From Guyanagaster necrorhizus (lineage: Eukaryota > Basidiomycota > Agaricomycetes > Agaricales > Physalacriaceae), in NCBI RefSeq assembly GCF_019112545.1, contig NW_025064891.1, positions 1,204,344-1,268,343 of the forward strand: a stretch of 64,000 nucleotides of DNA, written 5' to 3'. A program made the position numbers and the translations under genes. Under the pieces are notes generated by a model that saw only the letters and a list, made by a program, of their open reading frames with translations, searched no databases and was not told the DNA's origin. Positions 33,457 to 44,913 of the stretch are shown piece after piece. The stretch's first letter is position 1. Each line of letters begins with the position of its first letter.

Positions 33457-35021
33457 ATGCGCTCGCCCCAGAAGAATTGTCTCCTTACTCTCAAGCTTTC
33501 TTCACCCTCGTTTCTCGACTCTGTTATACAGGGTGACCATGAGAGACTACCGCTATATGCTATCAAGACGGTGGGAACAACGACGGTCATCACTCGCTCG
33601 GATCCCTGGGCAGGGCCTGTTGAGACATCGAATATAAGATGGCCTCTTGTGAAGGCCAAGGGAAGGGGACGCAATTGGGACGGTGTGCAAGTTCAAGTCA
33701 AAGGTGGCAGTTGGGAAGACGGGGAACGCGTTCTGAGGCAGGGCTCTATACTGAGGTACGTTGCTTATTTCCTTGGCTCTCCCCAATGCTTATTCTAGCT
33801 CAGCTCCTCGCCGCGCAAGTTCAATATCCCAGGGTACTCCAAGACACTCAAATGGAAGGCCGTTGGAAGCTGTTATTGGGTATGTTCCCCCTTCGTCACA
33901 ATTTTATATTTATCAACTCTTGACGTCCGCAACTCTTATAGTGTACATGTTCATCCGTAGAAGGTCCGGTAGCGACATTGGATCCCGCTGTGGGGTCGGT
34001 TCCGCCACGGCTGAAAATATTCGAGACCCTTTATGACAAATATGACGCCCGTCCGACCATTATGCATCACGGTGTTTCCTTGCTGCTTCTGGATTACTTG
34101 GTCCTGACGGCGTTGCTTCTCGTAACTGACGCCCAGGAATGGGAGAAACATTCCCGCGGTGAAGGGTCAAGCAACACCCGCTGTCCTACTCTCCTTTCAA
34201 TCTCCACCACTGGGCTACATTGGCGAAAAATAATAAGTCGTGACCAGCTCTTTTCTAGGCGCTCGGCTAGTATTACTTCTTCCATGGACCATCTGCCATT
34301 ATCCCCTGCATCATCGGCTTCTGTTGGACAAATGGCAAAAATAGTCTATGGTGATCCCATTTACCCCACATTGAGTCCAGTCACGCCTGATTCAAGCGTG
34401 TCGGAATCAGACGAGGAGGAGGAGGAGGAGGAGAACGACTTTGTGACGAGCGCTGTCGATGTTCCTTCAACCTCACGCGCCCAAAGTCCTTCGGCTGAAT
34501 CCGTGTGCTACCCATTGCGAAATGTGTCAGCACCGTCTCACACGTACTTGGATCCTTCGTTTTACCATGACCCCGACCCACCTCCAGTGCCGCCCCTGCC
34601 GGCTCACTTATCGACTAACCTTTCTCGTCGTGGATCCTCCAATAATCTCCGCAGACTCCCAGCGCCACCACAGCAGTCAGCGCGTCGACCGCAATCCACG
34701 CCACCAGGCGAACTGCGTCGCGCCGCATCTACATCGTTCCTCCCAGGCTCAAATGCTTTTCGGCGTTTACCCATACCCCCCGGGCGACGCGATTCCCAGA
34801 CCCAGGGACAGTCTCTACGATCCTTACCTCCTACTCCGACAACTGCGCATCCGCAGATAAAGGACTCGCATGATGAACTTGGGGGATGGCTGCTAATGGG
34901 CTCACAGGCCTCTGGGTCAAGGGTCACGATGATGGAGCTGCCACCTCCTGCATATAGTTCCATTGACTTTGCAGCTGCGGAACCTAGCCAGAGGCCACTA
35001 CCCCCCGCGCCTATTATCTAG
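33457..35021 (+). CDS. DUF6593-like protein with disordered Pro/Ser-rich tail
   Basis: An Agaricomycete protein with an N-terminal beta-rich domain of the DUF6593 (tubby-like) kind: NCLLTLKLSSPSFLDSV, LPLYAIKTVGTTTVITRSDP followed by WAGPVETSNIRWP, then after splicing KFNIPGYSKTLKWKAVGSCY, VATLDPAVGSVPPRLKIFET and a hydrophobic helix (SLLLLDYLVLTALLLVTDA). Three exons: 33457-about 33755, about 33809-33880 and about 33942-35021. The last 270 residues are low-complexity: an acidic run (SDEEEEEEEN), SH3-ligand-like prolines (PPPVPPLPAHL, LRSLPPTPT) and a C-terminal LPPPAYSSIDF with a PPxY motif, a possible binding site for WW-domain (Rsp5/Nedd4) ligases. The domain assignment is tentative; the gene itself is secure. 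Confidence 0.7.
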
Positions 35022-37298
35022 TAGGGATAGACGGGTTCTATCTCTCTTTATGTCTTTCTTTTCATATTGTGCATATTCGAATACTAATGACCGTACAAAT
35101 ATATGATTGTATATCTTTCGTGTAATTTCTGTTGAAGTACTCCACTTATCATCAAATCAGACTTATTTTCAGAACAGGAACTATATGTGAGCGAGACTTC
35201 TTGTCCTCGCTTTCTTCCGAAATTCTGATGAATTTGTTGCACCATTACAGCGGTTTCTCCCCGAATTGCGAAATCGAGCATCCTCGTTCGTCCTTGGATA
35301 GCGGATCAACGAGACATAGTTAATAACATCCGTGATGATCACAGAGAAGGTTCCGAGAAGCTGATTAGGACGCATGGAATTTCTCCCAAGCTCACAATTC
35401 ACTTACTGCATACTAACAAGTGTTCCCCCGCTGGCCTTTGCTTTGAATTCCCAGCAGAAAAAAAGGTTCCGCGGGAGAATCGACCTGCTCGATCGATGAT
35501 CGTGACCTTTTTCTTCAAGGCACTGATGGGCTCGCAAAGCCAGACCATTCCTGGGTTCTTCAATTCGTCCCGATCATAGGTTCTTGCCACAGAAGATGAA
35601 CAAGTGATCCGGCCACATGGTCGCACCGTCCTCCTGTGCCCATCACAATGTAGAAAAGCGATGATTCCGTTTTGATTCTTGAAAAAAAAGAAAAAAAGGA
35701 TGAATGGTCCTGAGACGGAGCCCGTACGATACGACTTGCAGTATGTTTCAAGACAAGAGCGTCGGTCAGCCGCGGGAAAGCAGAAGATGATGATGCGAAA
35801 ATGACATACCGTTGGCCTGTTGTACGTTCTTTGCTCGTCTCCACCAGAGCGGAAATACACAAGAGGCTAGCGTCCATTGTATTGCTCTTAATGAAACAAA
35901 AATGTTACAGAGTAGTATTGATGATGGCACAAGAGAAAGACTATGTGACGACGGGGACTTCCAAATTGCCTGTAGTCGTGATAGGAAAGTAGCCCGGTTA
36001 TTTACTACTACTTCTGAGTAACTATATAAAATGTTATCCGACCGATTGCGACGTTCAAGGAATTCAAGCCGTACTTTCGCACCGTGGTGAATGGAACGGG
36101 ACCAAGCCATTTGGGGCTTCAACTTCAACGAGTATTCAGTAAGTAATAGTGCGATTGCAACGACACTCGATGCCGGCTCACTAATTTGTTGCTGGAGACG
36201 CAGAAACAGACTGCGCGCGACCTGACGACCGCTGTGGTCATGAGATGTAGTCATAACGTCTACATATCCATAGTGACTAGTACTTTTAGCAACCTGCGAA
36301 TAGCCCATACATTTTAGCACCGTGGAGACTGATTGTTCAGCAGAGAGGGCGTATTCGGTGGCTCTATTTAAATAACGAATCTAAGAGTTCCTGGGAAACG
36401 CACCTTGGTTATGGAGCTATATAGGTCTGTACACTTGGGGGTTAGCTATGAGCACCTATGGCGAGAGTGCATTTCCAGCAGCGGCATTCAACTTCAACAA
36501 ATAGGGCAGCACGGGTCAAGCACAACGAGTATAATTGATGAAGGTATTCCCAAAGAAGTATAGAATTTTGCGCAGGGAACTTTTGTGAATGCCGTATTTT
36601 CACAAAGTATAGCAGTGCCGCCCCAAGCGGATGATTTTCGTACTAGGAATGCCGTAGAATTCTTTCGATTTAGCGATAGTCCCGGAGAGTTGTAAACCGT
36701 TTCTGAGCACTAATATTTCATCCTGAGACAGCTAAGATAAAGATAAGGCTGCCACAGATAAAAGTTACAGCACATGGCGGAAACCTTAATATTGACCAGT
36801 CCAAGTTAAAGACCATCGATACATCGAAGAGTAAACATCGGTAACTGGTAGAAAACTAAAGGGCCTCACGGATCTCAACGATAGCACGGACACCGATCCA
36901 TTAACGTCGTACTAAACTACAATCCAAAACTACACTAAAGAACCTCATCCGCTCATTACTCCCGTACCTGCAACCCAAGCGCTCACCGCAGATCCTAGCA
37001 AAGAAAAATTCATCGACCCAAAAGGGGAGAAATAACCTGCACGAGACCAGCGGGAGCGGCATCGAGATGACGGTGAGGAGAAAAACAAACAAACAAGGGA
37101 AAGTAGTAGCTAAAAGTCGCCGAGAAAACGATGTATGGCAAGTGAGGGTGCAGGTATGAGATCCGAGAGATGGGAAAGTAATCAAGAAAGAAGAGAAGGC
37201 CATAATATAAGATGAAATGAAGACGAAAAGAAATCCGAATATACAGAGAAATAGAATCCATGCCCAGCAAGAGAAGGGGAATCCGCCGATTAAACGTT
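35022..37298. other. 2.3-kb region without a recognised gene
   Basis: Several frames of up to 184 codons occur on the minus strand (for example 35766-36320) but none shows a known motif. The part from about 36900 is expected to be HAC1 3' untranslated sequence. No repeat or RNA gene was recognised. Confidence 0.35.
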
Positions 37299-38388
37299 TT
37301 AGAACACCCCGACAGTCGCCGAATTAAACGACTCCCAGCCCGGATACTCGACCGGTTGCTCACTAGGCAACAATTCTAGTAGCCTCTGGACATCATGGTC
37401 CTCATGACCCCAGTTGATATTCAGATCCATCTCGGCCTCGACTCCACTCAACAAGAGACTTCCCTTAGCCATCTCGTCAAACCTCGGAAGAGACGCTACT
37501 TCCGTCGAGGGAGCTGACAGTGGCGTCTCTGCCTCAAGAGGTAGAAGTGCCGTCTCCGGGGAACTAGCGAGGATTTCGCGGAAGAGTGTTTCCATAGTAG
37601 CGTCGTCGACGGGAGGTTGCTCTTCACGTGTCTGAGATGGAGGGAAGGGAGTGTTGAATGTGAAGATATCGAGTCCACCCGCTGCAGGGACACCATGGTA
37701 CCAGAGCTAACTGGTCCGCTGGTGGTCGCCACCCGTGCTAGGTGGCGAGTGGGCTCGATGTCAGACACATCAGAAGAGGAGGGAGAAGAAGCGGAGAACA
37801 TGGGGCTACCGAATTCCAAAGAGGAATGTGAGGGAGCGGGTGAAAGTGGTGTTATTTGGGTTAGTATAGGCTCCGTCTGCGGAGGCAAATTCGTTTGAGT
37901 AGGGGTCTGTGCTGGCTGTTGCGGTGCAGTAGCCGGCTCTGATGATGGTAACGGGAGACCCGTCGGCACACCTGGAAAATGTTTAGCATGTGGATGGCGA
38001 TCGTGAGCAAAGAGTTACCATTAGCGGCGAGTGCCTTTACGACAGCATCCCATCCCTTCTCCAGCGTCTTAATACGCTCTCTCAGTTCTTCGTTCTCCCG
38101 CTCCCGGGCTTTGTCAGCTGCTCGTTGCTCATCGGCTAACGAGTGGCCGGGTGCCATTCCCACACGGAGTTGGCGGTTCTCCTCCTCGAGCTCAGCGACT
38201 CGGCGCTCAAGGTAAGAAAACTGGGCCTTTCGGCGGTCGCGAGAGTTCTGGGCGGCGATACGATTACGATGTGCCCTAGCTTCCTTACGCTCTTCTGAGG
38301 AAATTTCAGAGCGTGGGCGCTTTCTTGAAGGGCCCGCTTCTGAAGCAGGGGATGGAGATGATGAGATGGCAGAAGGATTAACGGACAT
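37299..38388 (-). CDS. HAC1: HAC1/Cib1-type bZIP transcription factor of the unfolded protein response
   Basis: Nuclear activator of ER-stress genes. The minus-strand start at 38388 gives a Ser/Pro-rich leader with PSRKRPRSEISSEERKEARA. The basic region follows, with AHRNRIAAQNSRDRRKAQFS, whose NRxAAQxSRDRR matches the HAC1/XBP1/Cib1 group rather than other bZIPs. Then the leucine zipper YLERRVAELEEENRQLRVGM and a second coiled coil (NEELRERIKTLEKGWDAVVK). A normal 47-nt intron lies at 37972-38018. The frame then runs to 37496 and ends in an unlikely basic tail. A different frame, open from just upstream of the 37682-37701 segment to 37299, encodes AGGLDIFTFNTPFPPSQTRE and an acidic end (MDLNINWGHEDHDVQRLLEL). 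Removal of 20 nt at 37682-37701 would join them, as Ire1 splicing does in this family. The coordinates span both forms. Confidence 0.88.
37682..37701 (-). promoter_or_regulatory. candidate unconventional (Ire1) intron in HAC1 mRNA
   Basis: On the minus strand the 20 nt run from GTACC to CTGCAG, cut as CTG^GTACC and CTGCAG^CGGG. Length 20 leaves remainder 2 modulo 3, which shifts into the open acidic C-terminal frame. It is far too short for the spliceosome, but 20 nt is the size of Ire1-type introns in filamentous ascomycetes. A cut at CTG^CAGC (17 nt) would work equally in frame, and other 5' cuts with the same remainder are possible. The existence of the frame switch is clear; the exact borders are inference. 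Confidence 0.5.
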
Positions 38389-40776
38389 GATTGAGTACGT
38401 GGAAGGGAGGGGAGATGACGGTTGGTATTTGAGGAGTGACAGACACTCGGGGTGGGATACTGCAAACGATCGCAGGACGGCTACGTGGAGGTCGTGAAGA
38501 AACCCTGAGCTGACGTGGCACTCCCTTGCGTACCCTACCTCGCCTTTGCCAAATAGGTGTCAATATACCCCTATACTTCTGCACAGCATTACTAATGACC
38601 GAGCAAACCACATTCTCTCAGAGGCTACAATCAGCCATTCGCACCTTGGCCGGTAATCTTCCACCAAGAACAATCACGCAAGCATCGTCTCATCCAAGGC
38701 CCTGATCACAAATACGGCTCAGTAATCCAGGTCTTTCGTATCTTGACTTCTATAACTGGCACTTTAGTAAAACATGCAAAATTTCAGACTTGCCTTCGTA
38801 GAAAGTGCACGGCCTTGTCTTTAGGCCTGGCTTCTCCACGGGGAGCTTACACTGTACAGGCCCAAAGTCTCTAATTCTCTCTGTATAGTATATGCCGCGT
38901 TTCTGACTGGAAAACACCCAAGATAGAAGAGAACCGCTCAGGGTATCGAGCCCTCGACCCTTCTTTGTGAAGCAATCCTATGAATGAAGAAGCCAGCGGT
39001 GCTTGCCTACTAAGTAGCGTCAAGTTTCACGATTCTGAAAGACCCAGCTGGTTTCCAGCTGATTATCTGCGCGCTTCAATGATAAGATAGAGGATGGCAG
39101 GTCAGATTTTTATTCAGTGAAGCTGTTATGATCACGGTATTAATGATCTGGTGATTTACATTGTAACCCTCGTCGTCCTGGTAATCCGTAGGGCAGTAAA
39201 ATGGATGTCCTAATGGCTTCTGACCATTCATTGAATGTTCATGAAATTTCAACGAAGGTAGTTCAACGAAGGCATTTACGAGTTTCTTCCAATTTCCGTT
39301 CGATCTTACGTGGTTTGCACTGTGATCGACTCATGCTGAAGCTCGACGACACTGTTCCGTATTCATCTTCAATGCAAAGAACTCTTGCGATGGTAATCAG
39401 TCAGGGCATAGGCGCGCCAGTCAACCAAATCGATGTCCGGCGGATAAGCAAGATGCGAAGGCTCCACAGTTCCAGTCGATGTTATGTCCAGCAAAGTGAG
39501 GGCGTAGAAGTTGTCAGTCGATCCTTTCTACCAGGGCAAAATAGACCAATCTCCGCTATGGGCGCTTCGCACTTGATCCAATACTTGGAGCCTGCGATAA
39601 GCGGAGGTTTAGCGTCGCAGCGAATCTCTTTGTGAGGAAGAAAAGGTTCTTGCCAAGGTGAAAGTGGGCTCCTCAGGCGTCAAAGCCAAGTACATAGGCA
39701 ATTAGGTTGTCCCGGTGCTTTAAGTAGGAATTTCTGAGGACCTAACAACTTGGACCAGTAGTGTGAATACGCAAAAAAACCTCTTTTGACAAGCGCCCGA
39801 GAGTAGGGAAACTTACGATGGAGACTTTCCGAGAAACACGATTTAATGACCTGAGTTCCTAGACCAGAAGGAGCTCACAAAACTTCAGTGACCTAGAGTG
39901 CTTCTAGCGATTTTCGAGATTAGAGTGGGTAGAGTCGAGACCCGACTTTGCCCCATAAGCAATGAGAGATATCGGCCCTACCACCTAAGGGTCCAGGAGG
40001 GGGGGGAAGTAGATCATGGAAAATGATAGAATTCACCAGAGTGATGATCACCGAGAACCCTCGAGTCAAATGGGAACGATACGGTGACTTGAATTGTTGG
40101 CGGAAAAATTCGCCGTTTGAAAACAAACACAACTTGACCTGATACTATCATCCCCGCGGATGAAGCAAGGATAGAATTAAAGGCCTTGACAGCAGCCGTA
40201 CCTTTGTAACCTCCCGAACAATACTTTAAACTGGGCCAAGAGAAAGGAAGGGCCATTTGGGGGACTTGGAAACTTGACTGCTATGGGGATAGAGAGATTG
40301 TTGTTGCCTCAGCGAGCGTGGTCACTTCATCCTGAGCTGGCCAGTGCACACACAGACTAGACAACGACTGACAGAGAAAGGCTTCTCGCAAAAGGACGAA
40401 ACAGTCCAGACCCGTGCACTTCGAGTTGACAAGAATTCGAAGCAATCACAAAAAGTTGTGCATGTTTGGCTGAAGCCTCGACTTCCTCCGAGGGCTTTCG
40501 TTATCTCTCGTCAAAGAATCTGATTGAAGCGACGCGATTATGTGACTACACTGGAGGCTAACTGTACCTGACGCGACAAGGAATTTTACCCTGTCGAACG
40601 ATGACAGCAGTAGAAGGGCTGGAGAGTGGACACCAATTGCAGGGAGCGGAATCGAAGATGGAAGTGACGACGGATCGGCGAAGTGGCAGTCATTATTGAG
40701 AATCCCAAATAAAGTCTTGAGTCTTTGCTGGATGGCTGCCTTGCTCTTCGCCCACTACTTACTCTGACCCACTACC
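38389..40776. other. 2.4-kb region without a recognised gene
   Basis: Includes the HAC1 promoter and long 5' flank on the left and the CT-rich promoter of the next gene on the right. A 144-codon plus-strand frame (39201-39635) and hydrophobic minus-strand frames (39920-40256) show no family I recognise. TTCAACGAAGG occurs twice in tandem near 39249-39273. Confidence 0.35.
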
Positions 40777-42722
40777 ATGCCTCGTTTTCTTCATCTCTAT
40801 GCGATCCCGCCTTCTCTATTATTCCTCGTCCCGCTTCTCTCCATCGTCCTTATTATTGCTTTTCGTCTTCGCATTGTTTCTCTTCCTTTGTGCTCGTTTA
40901 TCCCCGTCTTCACAATCGCCTTGTTCTCCCTTCTCGTTGGTGGATTTGGTCTTGCAGTGCTGAGAGAGCAGTCGGGTAACGCAATGGAGAGCATTGAGGC
41001 CGTATTTCTGACGCTGCTGAGGCTGGAACGTGCGTCTTTTATCTTTTCGCGCTTTGTTACGCGTCTTTGACACAGACCGTTTAGTCGCGATATGCCTCAT
41101 TTACCTAATATCCGCGTCGGTGAAGCCAGAGACAATACCACGACGTCAGATTTGTATATACAATGCCATTCTAGCCCTTGTAATTGTATGCGGTCGGTAA
41201 TATTCTCGTTCTTTTATCGCAGAGATCGCTGACTGTATCATATTCCAGCCACATTGGTTTCATTTATTTCACCTTTTATACAGCCGAAGATCCCGCCTCT
41301 GCTCCCGCCGTTTCTCTATCTTCTTTTCGCCACGCTGTCTCTTCCACTTCTCACTTATATATGTCTCGTGGCTCTTTCGCATCCTGTTGCTTTGAGGCCA
41401 CCTACGCCGCAGCCTCTTCAAATATCACCAGCTCCACCATCTGCACTTTTGTTTTCACCTGACACTCCGCCGCCGTCGCCTTCAAGCTTCAAACGATTTT
41501 CTTTCGATTCGACCGGGGATCCAGGTGTCCTTCAAATTCCCGAACCTATGCATTCGCATCCGAGCATTACCCGTCAAAAGCACGCCAATGACACCATTCT
41601 CCCCATCCACGTCCGCATCCTAGAGCGACTTACTCGTGACCGAACAGACACAACCCGAGCACCACGTAGCATTGATGCACAGGGATATCATCGCGCCGTA
41701 TCCCTATTCCTCTTGGTGGCTCAGATATCAGCATTGCTGTCATTTGCATTTGATATATGCGTCGTGGTGATCGTACAAAGTTTTTCGGATAATCAGGGAC
41801 GCACCGGAACCGCATCAGAGATACTGAACGAGATAAACCTCGATGTATGGAAGGCGTCCATTGTATTTCGGTCCCTAAAATGCATTTTCACCGTATTTTG
41901 GGTTGGGTGCATTATGTTTGCTTGGCTAGATCACCGTGAGTTTCACGTAATAAACCGATAAAGCGCTATTAACAATGCTATAAAGCTCACCTCAGATCGC
42001 CTGTTGACTATTCTAGCACGCCCATGTCGTGGACTCCTGAAGCTCCCCAAGAACATCGCCTCCGTCCTCGCCCGCCAAACATATCATCATCGTTCTGCTC
42101 ACCCAACTTGAAGCGCAGCACCACAATTTCACGGATTGCATCCCGCGCACGTTCGCCTCGAGTAGAGTCCAGCACTGCTCATAGAAACCCGTCGCCTTCA
42201 CCGTTACCCCAACGAGCTTATTCCAATATCTTAGACGGAATCAGGAGCAGCTTTCACTCACATCGTTCAAGCATGCCCAACCGACCCCAATCTACTCTCA
42301 CGTCCCAGCCGCGCTCAGACCCGCAGAGACGAAGGCGGAGATTCCCTTCACTCCACATCACCGTCCCTTCAATTCCGAGAAGACCCCATTCGTCAGGTTA
42401 CTTGTATCCCCCGCAAGCGCAGTCACCGCCGCGTTTGCCGCCGCTCGACATCTGTAATCTTATCGACCCTTTTGCTCCGCCTTCACCAGGGGCGGTATGC
42501 TCATATGATCCTCGGCGGCAGTCAGCCATGAATGTCAGTGAAGAGGGCGTTGCGGGGACGCGACTGGGTGCACGGGGATCTCAGACGTTACCTCCTAAGA
42601 GACCGCCGCCACGATCGCGTTCGCGTCGAGGTGGTGCGAGCGTCAGCGGTGGTGCTATTGTTCAAGAGGCGATGTTGGCTGAAAAGCTACTGGAAAGATT
42701 AGATTCGGAGTGTTCGAGTTGA
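40777..42722 (+). CDS. multipass membrane protein with long Ser/Pro/Arg-rich tail, unknown function
   Basis: The start MPRFLHLYAIPPSLLFLVPL opens a chain of hydrophobic segments: LLSIVLIIAFRLRIVSLPL, FTIALFSLLVGGFGLAVL, then after introns LVAICLIYLISASV, IYNAILALVIVCGATLVSFI, FLYLLFATLSLPLLTYICLV, and after a loop AVSLFLLVAQISALLSFAFD and FTVFWVGCIMFAWLD, about seven or eight helices in all. The last intron, ending with AAAG before 41990, joins in frame to a cytosolic tail of roughly 245 residues rich in Ser, Pro and Arg (to 42722), containing FPSLHITVPSIPRRPHS. I do not recognise the family; it could be a basidiomycete-specific receptor or channel-like protein. Exons join without any stop. 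Confidence 0.7.
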
Positions 42723-43708
42723 TCTGATTCGTTTACTTTTCCGTTCCTTTCTTTTCACTCCCTTTATCATTGGGCTGTTGTTACACTAGTTCACGCTTGC
42801 AGCATGTCATAAAGCTTTGTTTTTATTCGGTATTTTTTTTTTGCCTTTTTGAATGGTGGTTGTATTTGTATTGTACAGTACCTGCTCCAGGGCCACGCTA
42901 GGTAGCCGCAATACGTACTGTTGTAGTTATAGACGTAAATATTATTGTATACAAGTTACTGGACTTGTTCAACCAAAAGGCGAGTGGACCCACTTTGGTC
43001 CCTTCGAGAAGGAACAAGTATAGGAACATATCAATCTCGCATAATTAGCGGGCAGGTAGGGAGGCTTAAGGTTAACTGGTCTCGAAGCAAGTTGCACATA
43101 CGGATTGCGGCTCCTCTCAGCCCGTCACGAAATGAAACGTTTTTTTTTCGAACGTCAATAGGGAACACACGCGTATGTTTGAGATTCATCCTCTCGAGAT
43201 CCTTCCGCGATGAAGTCGCAGTTATTGAGTCCCCTCACCCATGGATGTCGAGCTTGGAAACCCCTTCACTGACAGCCGTCCGCATGCAGCTTGATAGTAA
43301 CGCGCTAAGAAATCAGATGAGGCTCATCCCGCAGTTTTTTTATAGACGTCCAAGCTGGAATTGGGCGGCCTATCAATCCGTTCCTACGTTCACGATCATG
43401 GCTAAGGACATGAACGTCGTCCGAACTCGGCAGGGTGCTCTAAGGCTGTCATCGAAACTTGTTGGCAAATGGACAGATCGGCTTGAAGCCTATGATCACG
43501 GCGGTCCTTCCATTGACGAAGTCCGCGGAGGCATTAGAGTGTGCGATGAAGGAAGAGGGCTTGAAAGGCTATCTTACGGACCAGCATATGTAAGAATTGC
43601 AAGCCATATGATTTGGGAAGCGACGTAAAACTATTTCATTATAATAATAGAAATCATGAATATAAGAACAAATATGTCTTTTTCTCGACCCCTTAAACTT
43701 GTCGAGCT
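42723..43708. other. spacer between convergent genes, with an unassigned ORF
   Basis: Holds the 3' flanks of the membrane-protein and LPMO genes. A 227-codon plus-strand frame (42945-43628) is long for chance but has no recognisable motif, helix pattern or introns; it may be a lineage-specific gene or accidental. Confidence 0.35.
42945..43628 (+). CDS. unassigned open frame, 227 codons
   Basis: An uninterrupted frame, Arg-rich (SRSKLHIRIAAPLSPSR; LRFILSRSFRDEV), with no signal peptide, domain or repeat that I can name. It starts about 220 bp after the previous gene's stop. The even amino acid spread and high Arg content would also suit a chance frame. It is listed only because of its length. 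Confidence 0.2.
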   Translation: MYTSYWTCSTKRRVDPLWSLREGTSIGTYQSRIISGQVGRLKVNWSRSKLHIRIAAPLSPSRNETFFFRTSIGNTRVCLRFILSRSFRDEVAVIESPHPWMSSLETPSLTAVRMQLDSNALRNQMRLIPQFFYRRPSWNWAAYQSVPTFTIMAKDMNVVRTRQGALRLSSKLVGKWTDRLEAYDHGGPSIDEVRGGIRVCDEGRGLERLSYGPAYVRIASHMIWEAT

Positions 43709-44913
43709 TCATCCACACCAGACCTCAGGTCCCGGGATGGTATAGTTAGTCACTCCTACATTAGCGCTGCTGTAGATGTCAATAGTGACGCTGGGGTCCG
43801 ATCTAAAGCAAGAAGTGTAGCGATCTACTCAGCCGAAACTGTCGAGGATACGTACGCAGAATAAGCGCCAGGGAATTGGACTAGATAGCTTCCTGATGGG
43901 GATGCAGTGCCACTGCCGGTGAGGATGAGTTGCGCGCACTCGGGATAGAACTGAGGCTGGTCGGGGGTATGGATTGCCAACAGCTTGGGAGAACGTTAGG
44001 GTTTATCCAGAGATTATTATCGGTGGTTGCCTACTTCATGCCTGACGAAGTACTCTCCCGGAGCCAAGGATTCCGGAATGGTGGATGTCCTGTAGCTTGT
44101 TAGTGGGATCATTGTCGTTCAGCAGTGGTTATCCATACCAGGAGTTATTATTTGCGATAAGCTCTCCCATACCCCAGAGGCCTGTAGTCAGGTTACCCGA
44201 GATGAGACCAGCTTCATCGATTTTGAACTGGAGAGAATCAGTTATTCCCGAAAGCGATGGATGACTTCAAGACGCTCACCCATTCGAGCGTAGAAGTATC
44301 CGCAGCACTACAGGTCGTGGGGCATTTGGCCATGTAAACCATGACCGGCTGGAGAGATGATTAGCTGCCTGGAAAGCAAAAAAAATAGAAATCACTGACG
44401 CCGATGCTGTGAGGCCATTGGTTCCAGTATCCAGTGACGGACGAGCCCGCTGCAGAGGAAAGATGAGAGAAATGGATAGGATCTTAACGACTAGCATACC
44501 AGCTACCGTGGCAGATTTTTGCAACGCAAGGACTGCCCCATTGATGTTGCACGAGAGGGACGGGTCAACCGGGTCGGTAATAGGGTTGTACGTGTCCCAT
44601 TCTCGCTGGTCAGAGGCGTTAGGTCTAATCGGAGGCGAATTTTTTACGATGAAATTCACCTGGATGGAGCTCTGGCCGACCGGGGTGTTGTATGGTACGA
44701 AGCTTCGGGAGTACATGAGAACTATTAAAAAAATACAGTGATAACGAAGCGTGTACCCGTTGTAATAAGAATCGGCGATTTTGTAGCTCAAGACACCACC
44801 ATGGGCTGTAGTCTGATGCGAGGCTTCAGAAGGCATAGCAATGGAAATAAAATTCCATGTACCTGGGTGATTTGCGTCAAAGCAACAGCGAAAGAGACAA
44901 TAGAGACGAACAT
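43709..44913 (-). CDS. AA9 lytic polysaccharide monooxygenase
   Basis: Secreted copper enzyme that oxidatively cleaves cellulose or related glucans. The minus-strand start at 44913 gives the signal peptide MFVSIVSFAVALTQITQTTA, cut before HGGVLSYKI, so the mature protein begins with the His that forms half of the copper-binding histidine brace. After introns come PYNTPVGQSSIQVNFIVK, NPITDPVDPSLSCNING (AA9-type Cys), WPHSIGPVMVYMAKCPTTC (second brace His in the usual place before GPV) and QFYPECAQLILTGSG with the axial Tyr. The end is GVTNYTIPGPEVWCG. There is no cellulose-binding module. A CTATAAAAA box lies at about 44951-44960, roughly 40 bp before the start. It is divergent to a copper transporter gene. 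Confidence 0.92.

Noticed and set aside
36901..37203. 100-codon hydrophobic minus-strand frame
   Set aside because: Lies in the expected 3' untranslated region of HAC1 and resembles nothing known.
38940..38990. Possible minus-strand tRNA T-arm (GGGTATCGAGCCCTCGACCC)
   Set aside because: Lacks the GTTC core of the T-loop and no cloverleaf can be drawn around it.
39201..39635. 144-codon plus-strand frame
   Set aside because: No recognisable domain, no promoter signal and odd composition; length is compatible with chance.
35340..40060. Peptide FSVIIT in minus-strand frames near 35345 and 40050, with about 15 of 16 matching bases
   Set aside because: A match of that length is expected many times by chance in 64 kb, and flanking residues do not agree.
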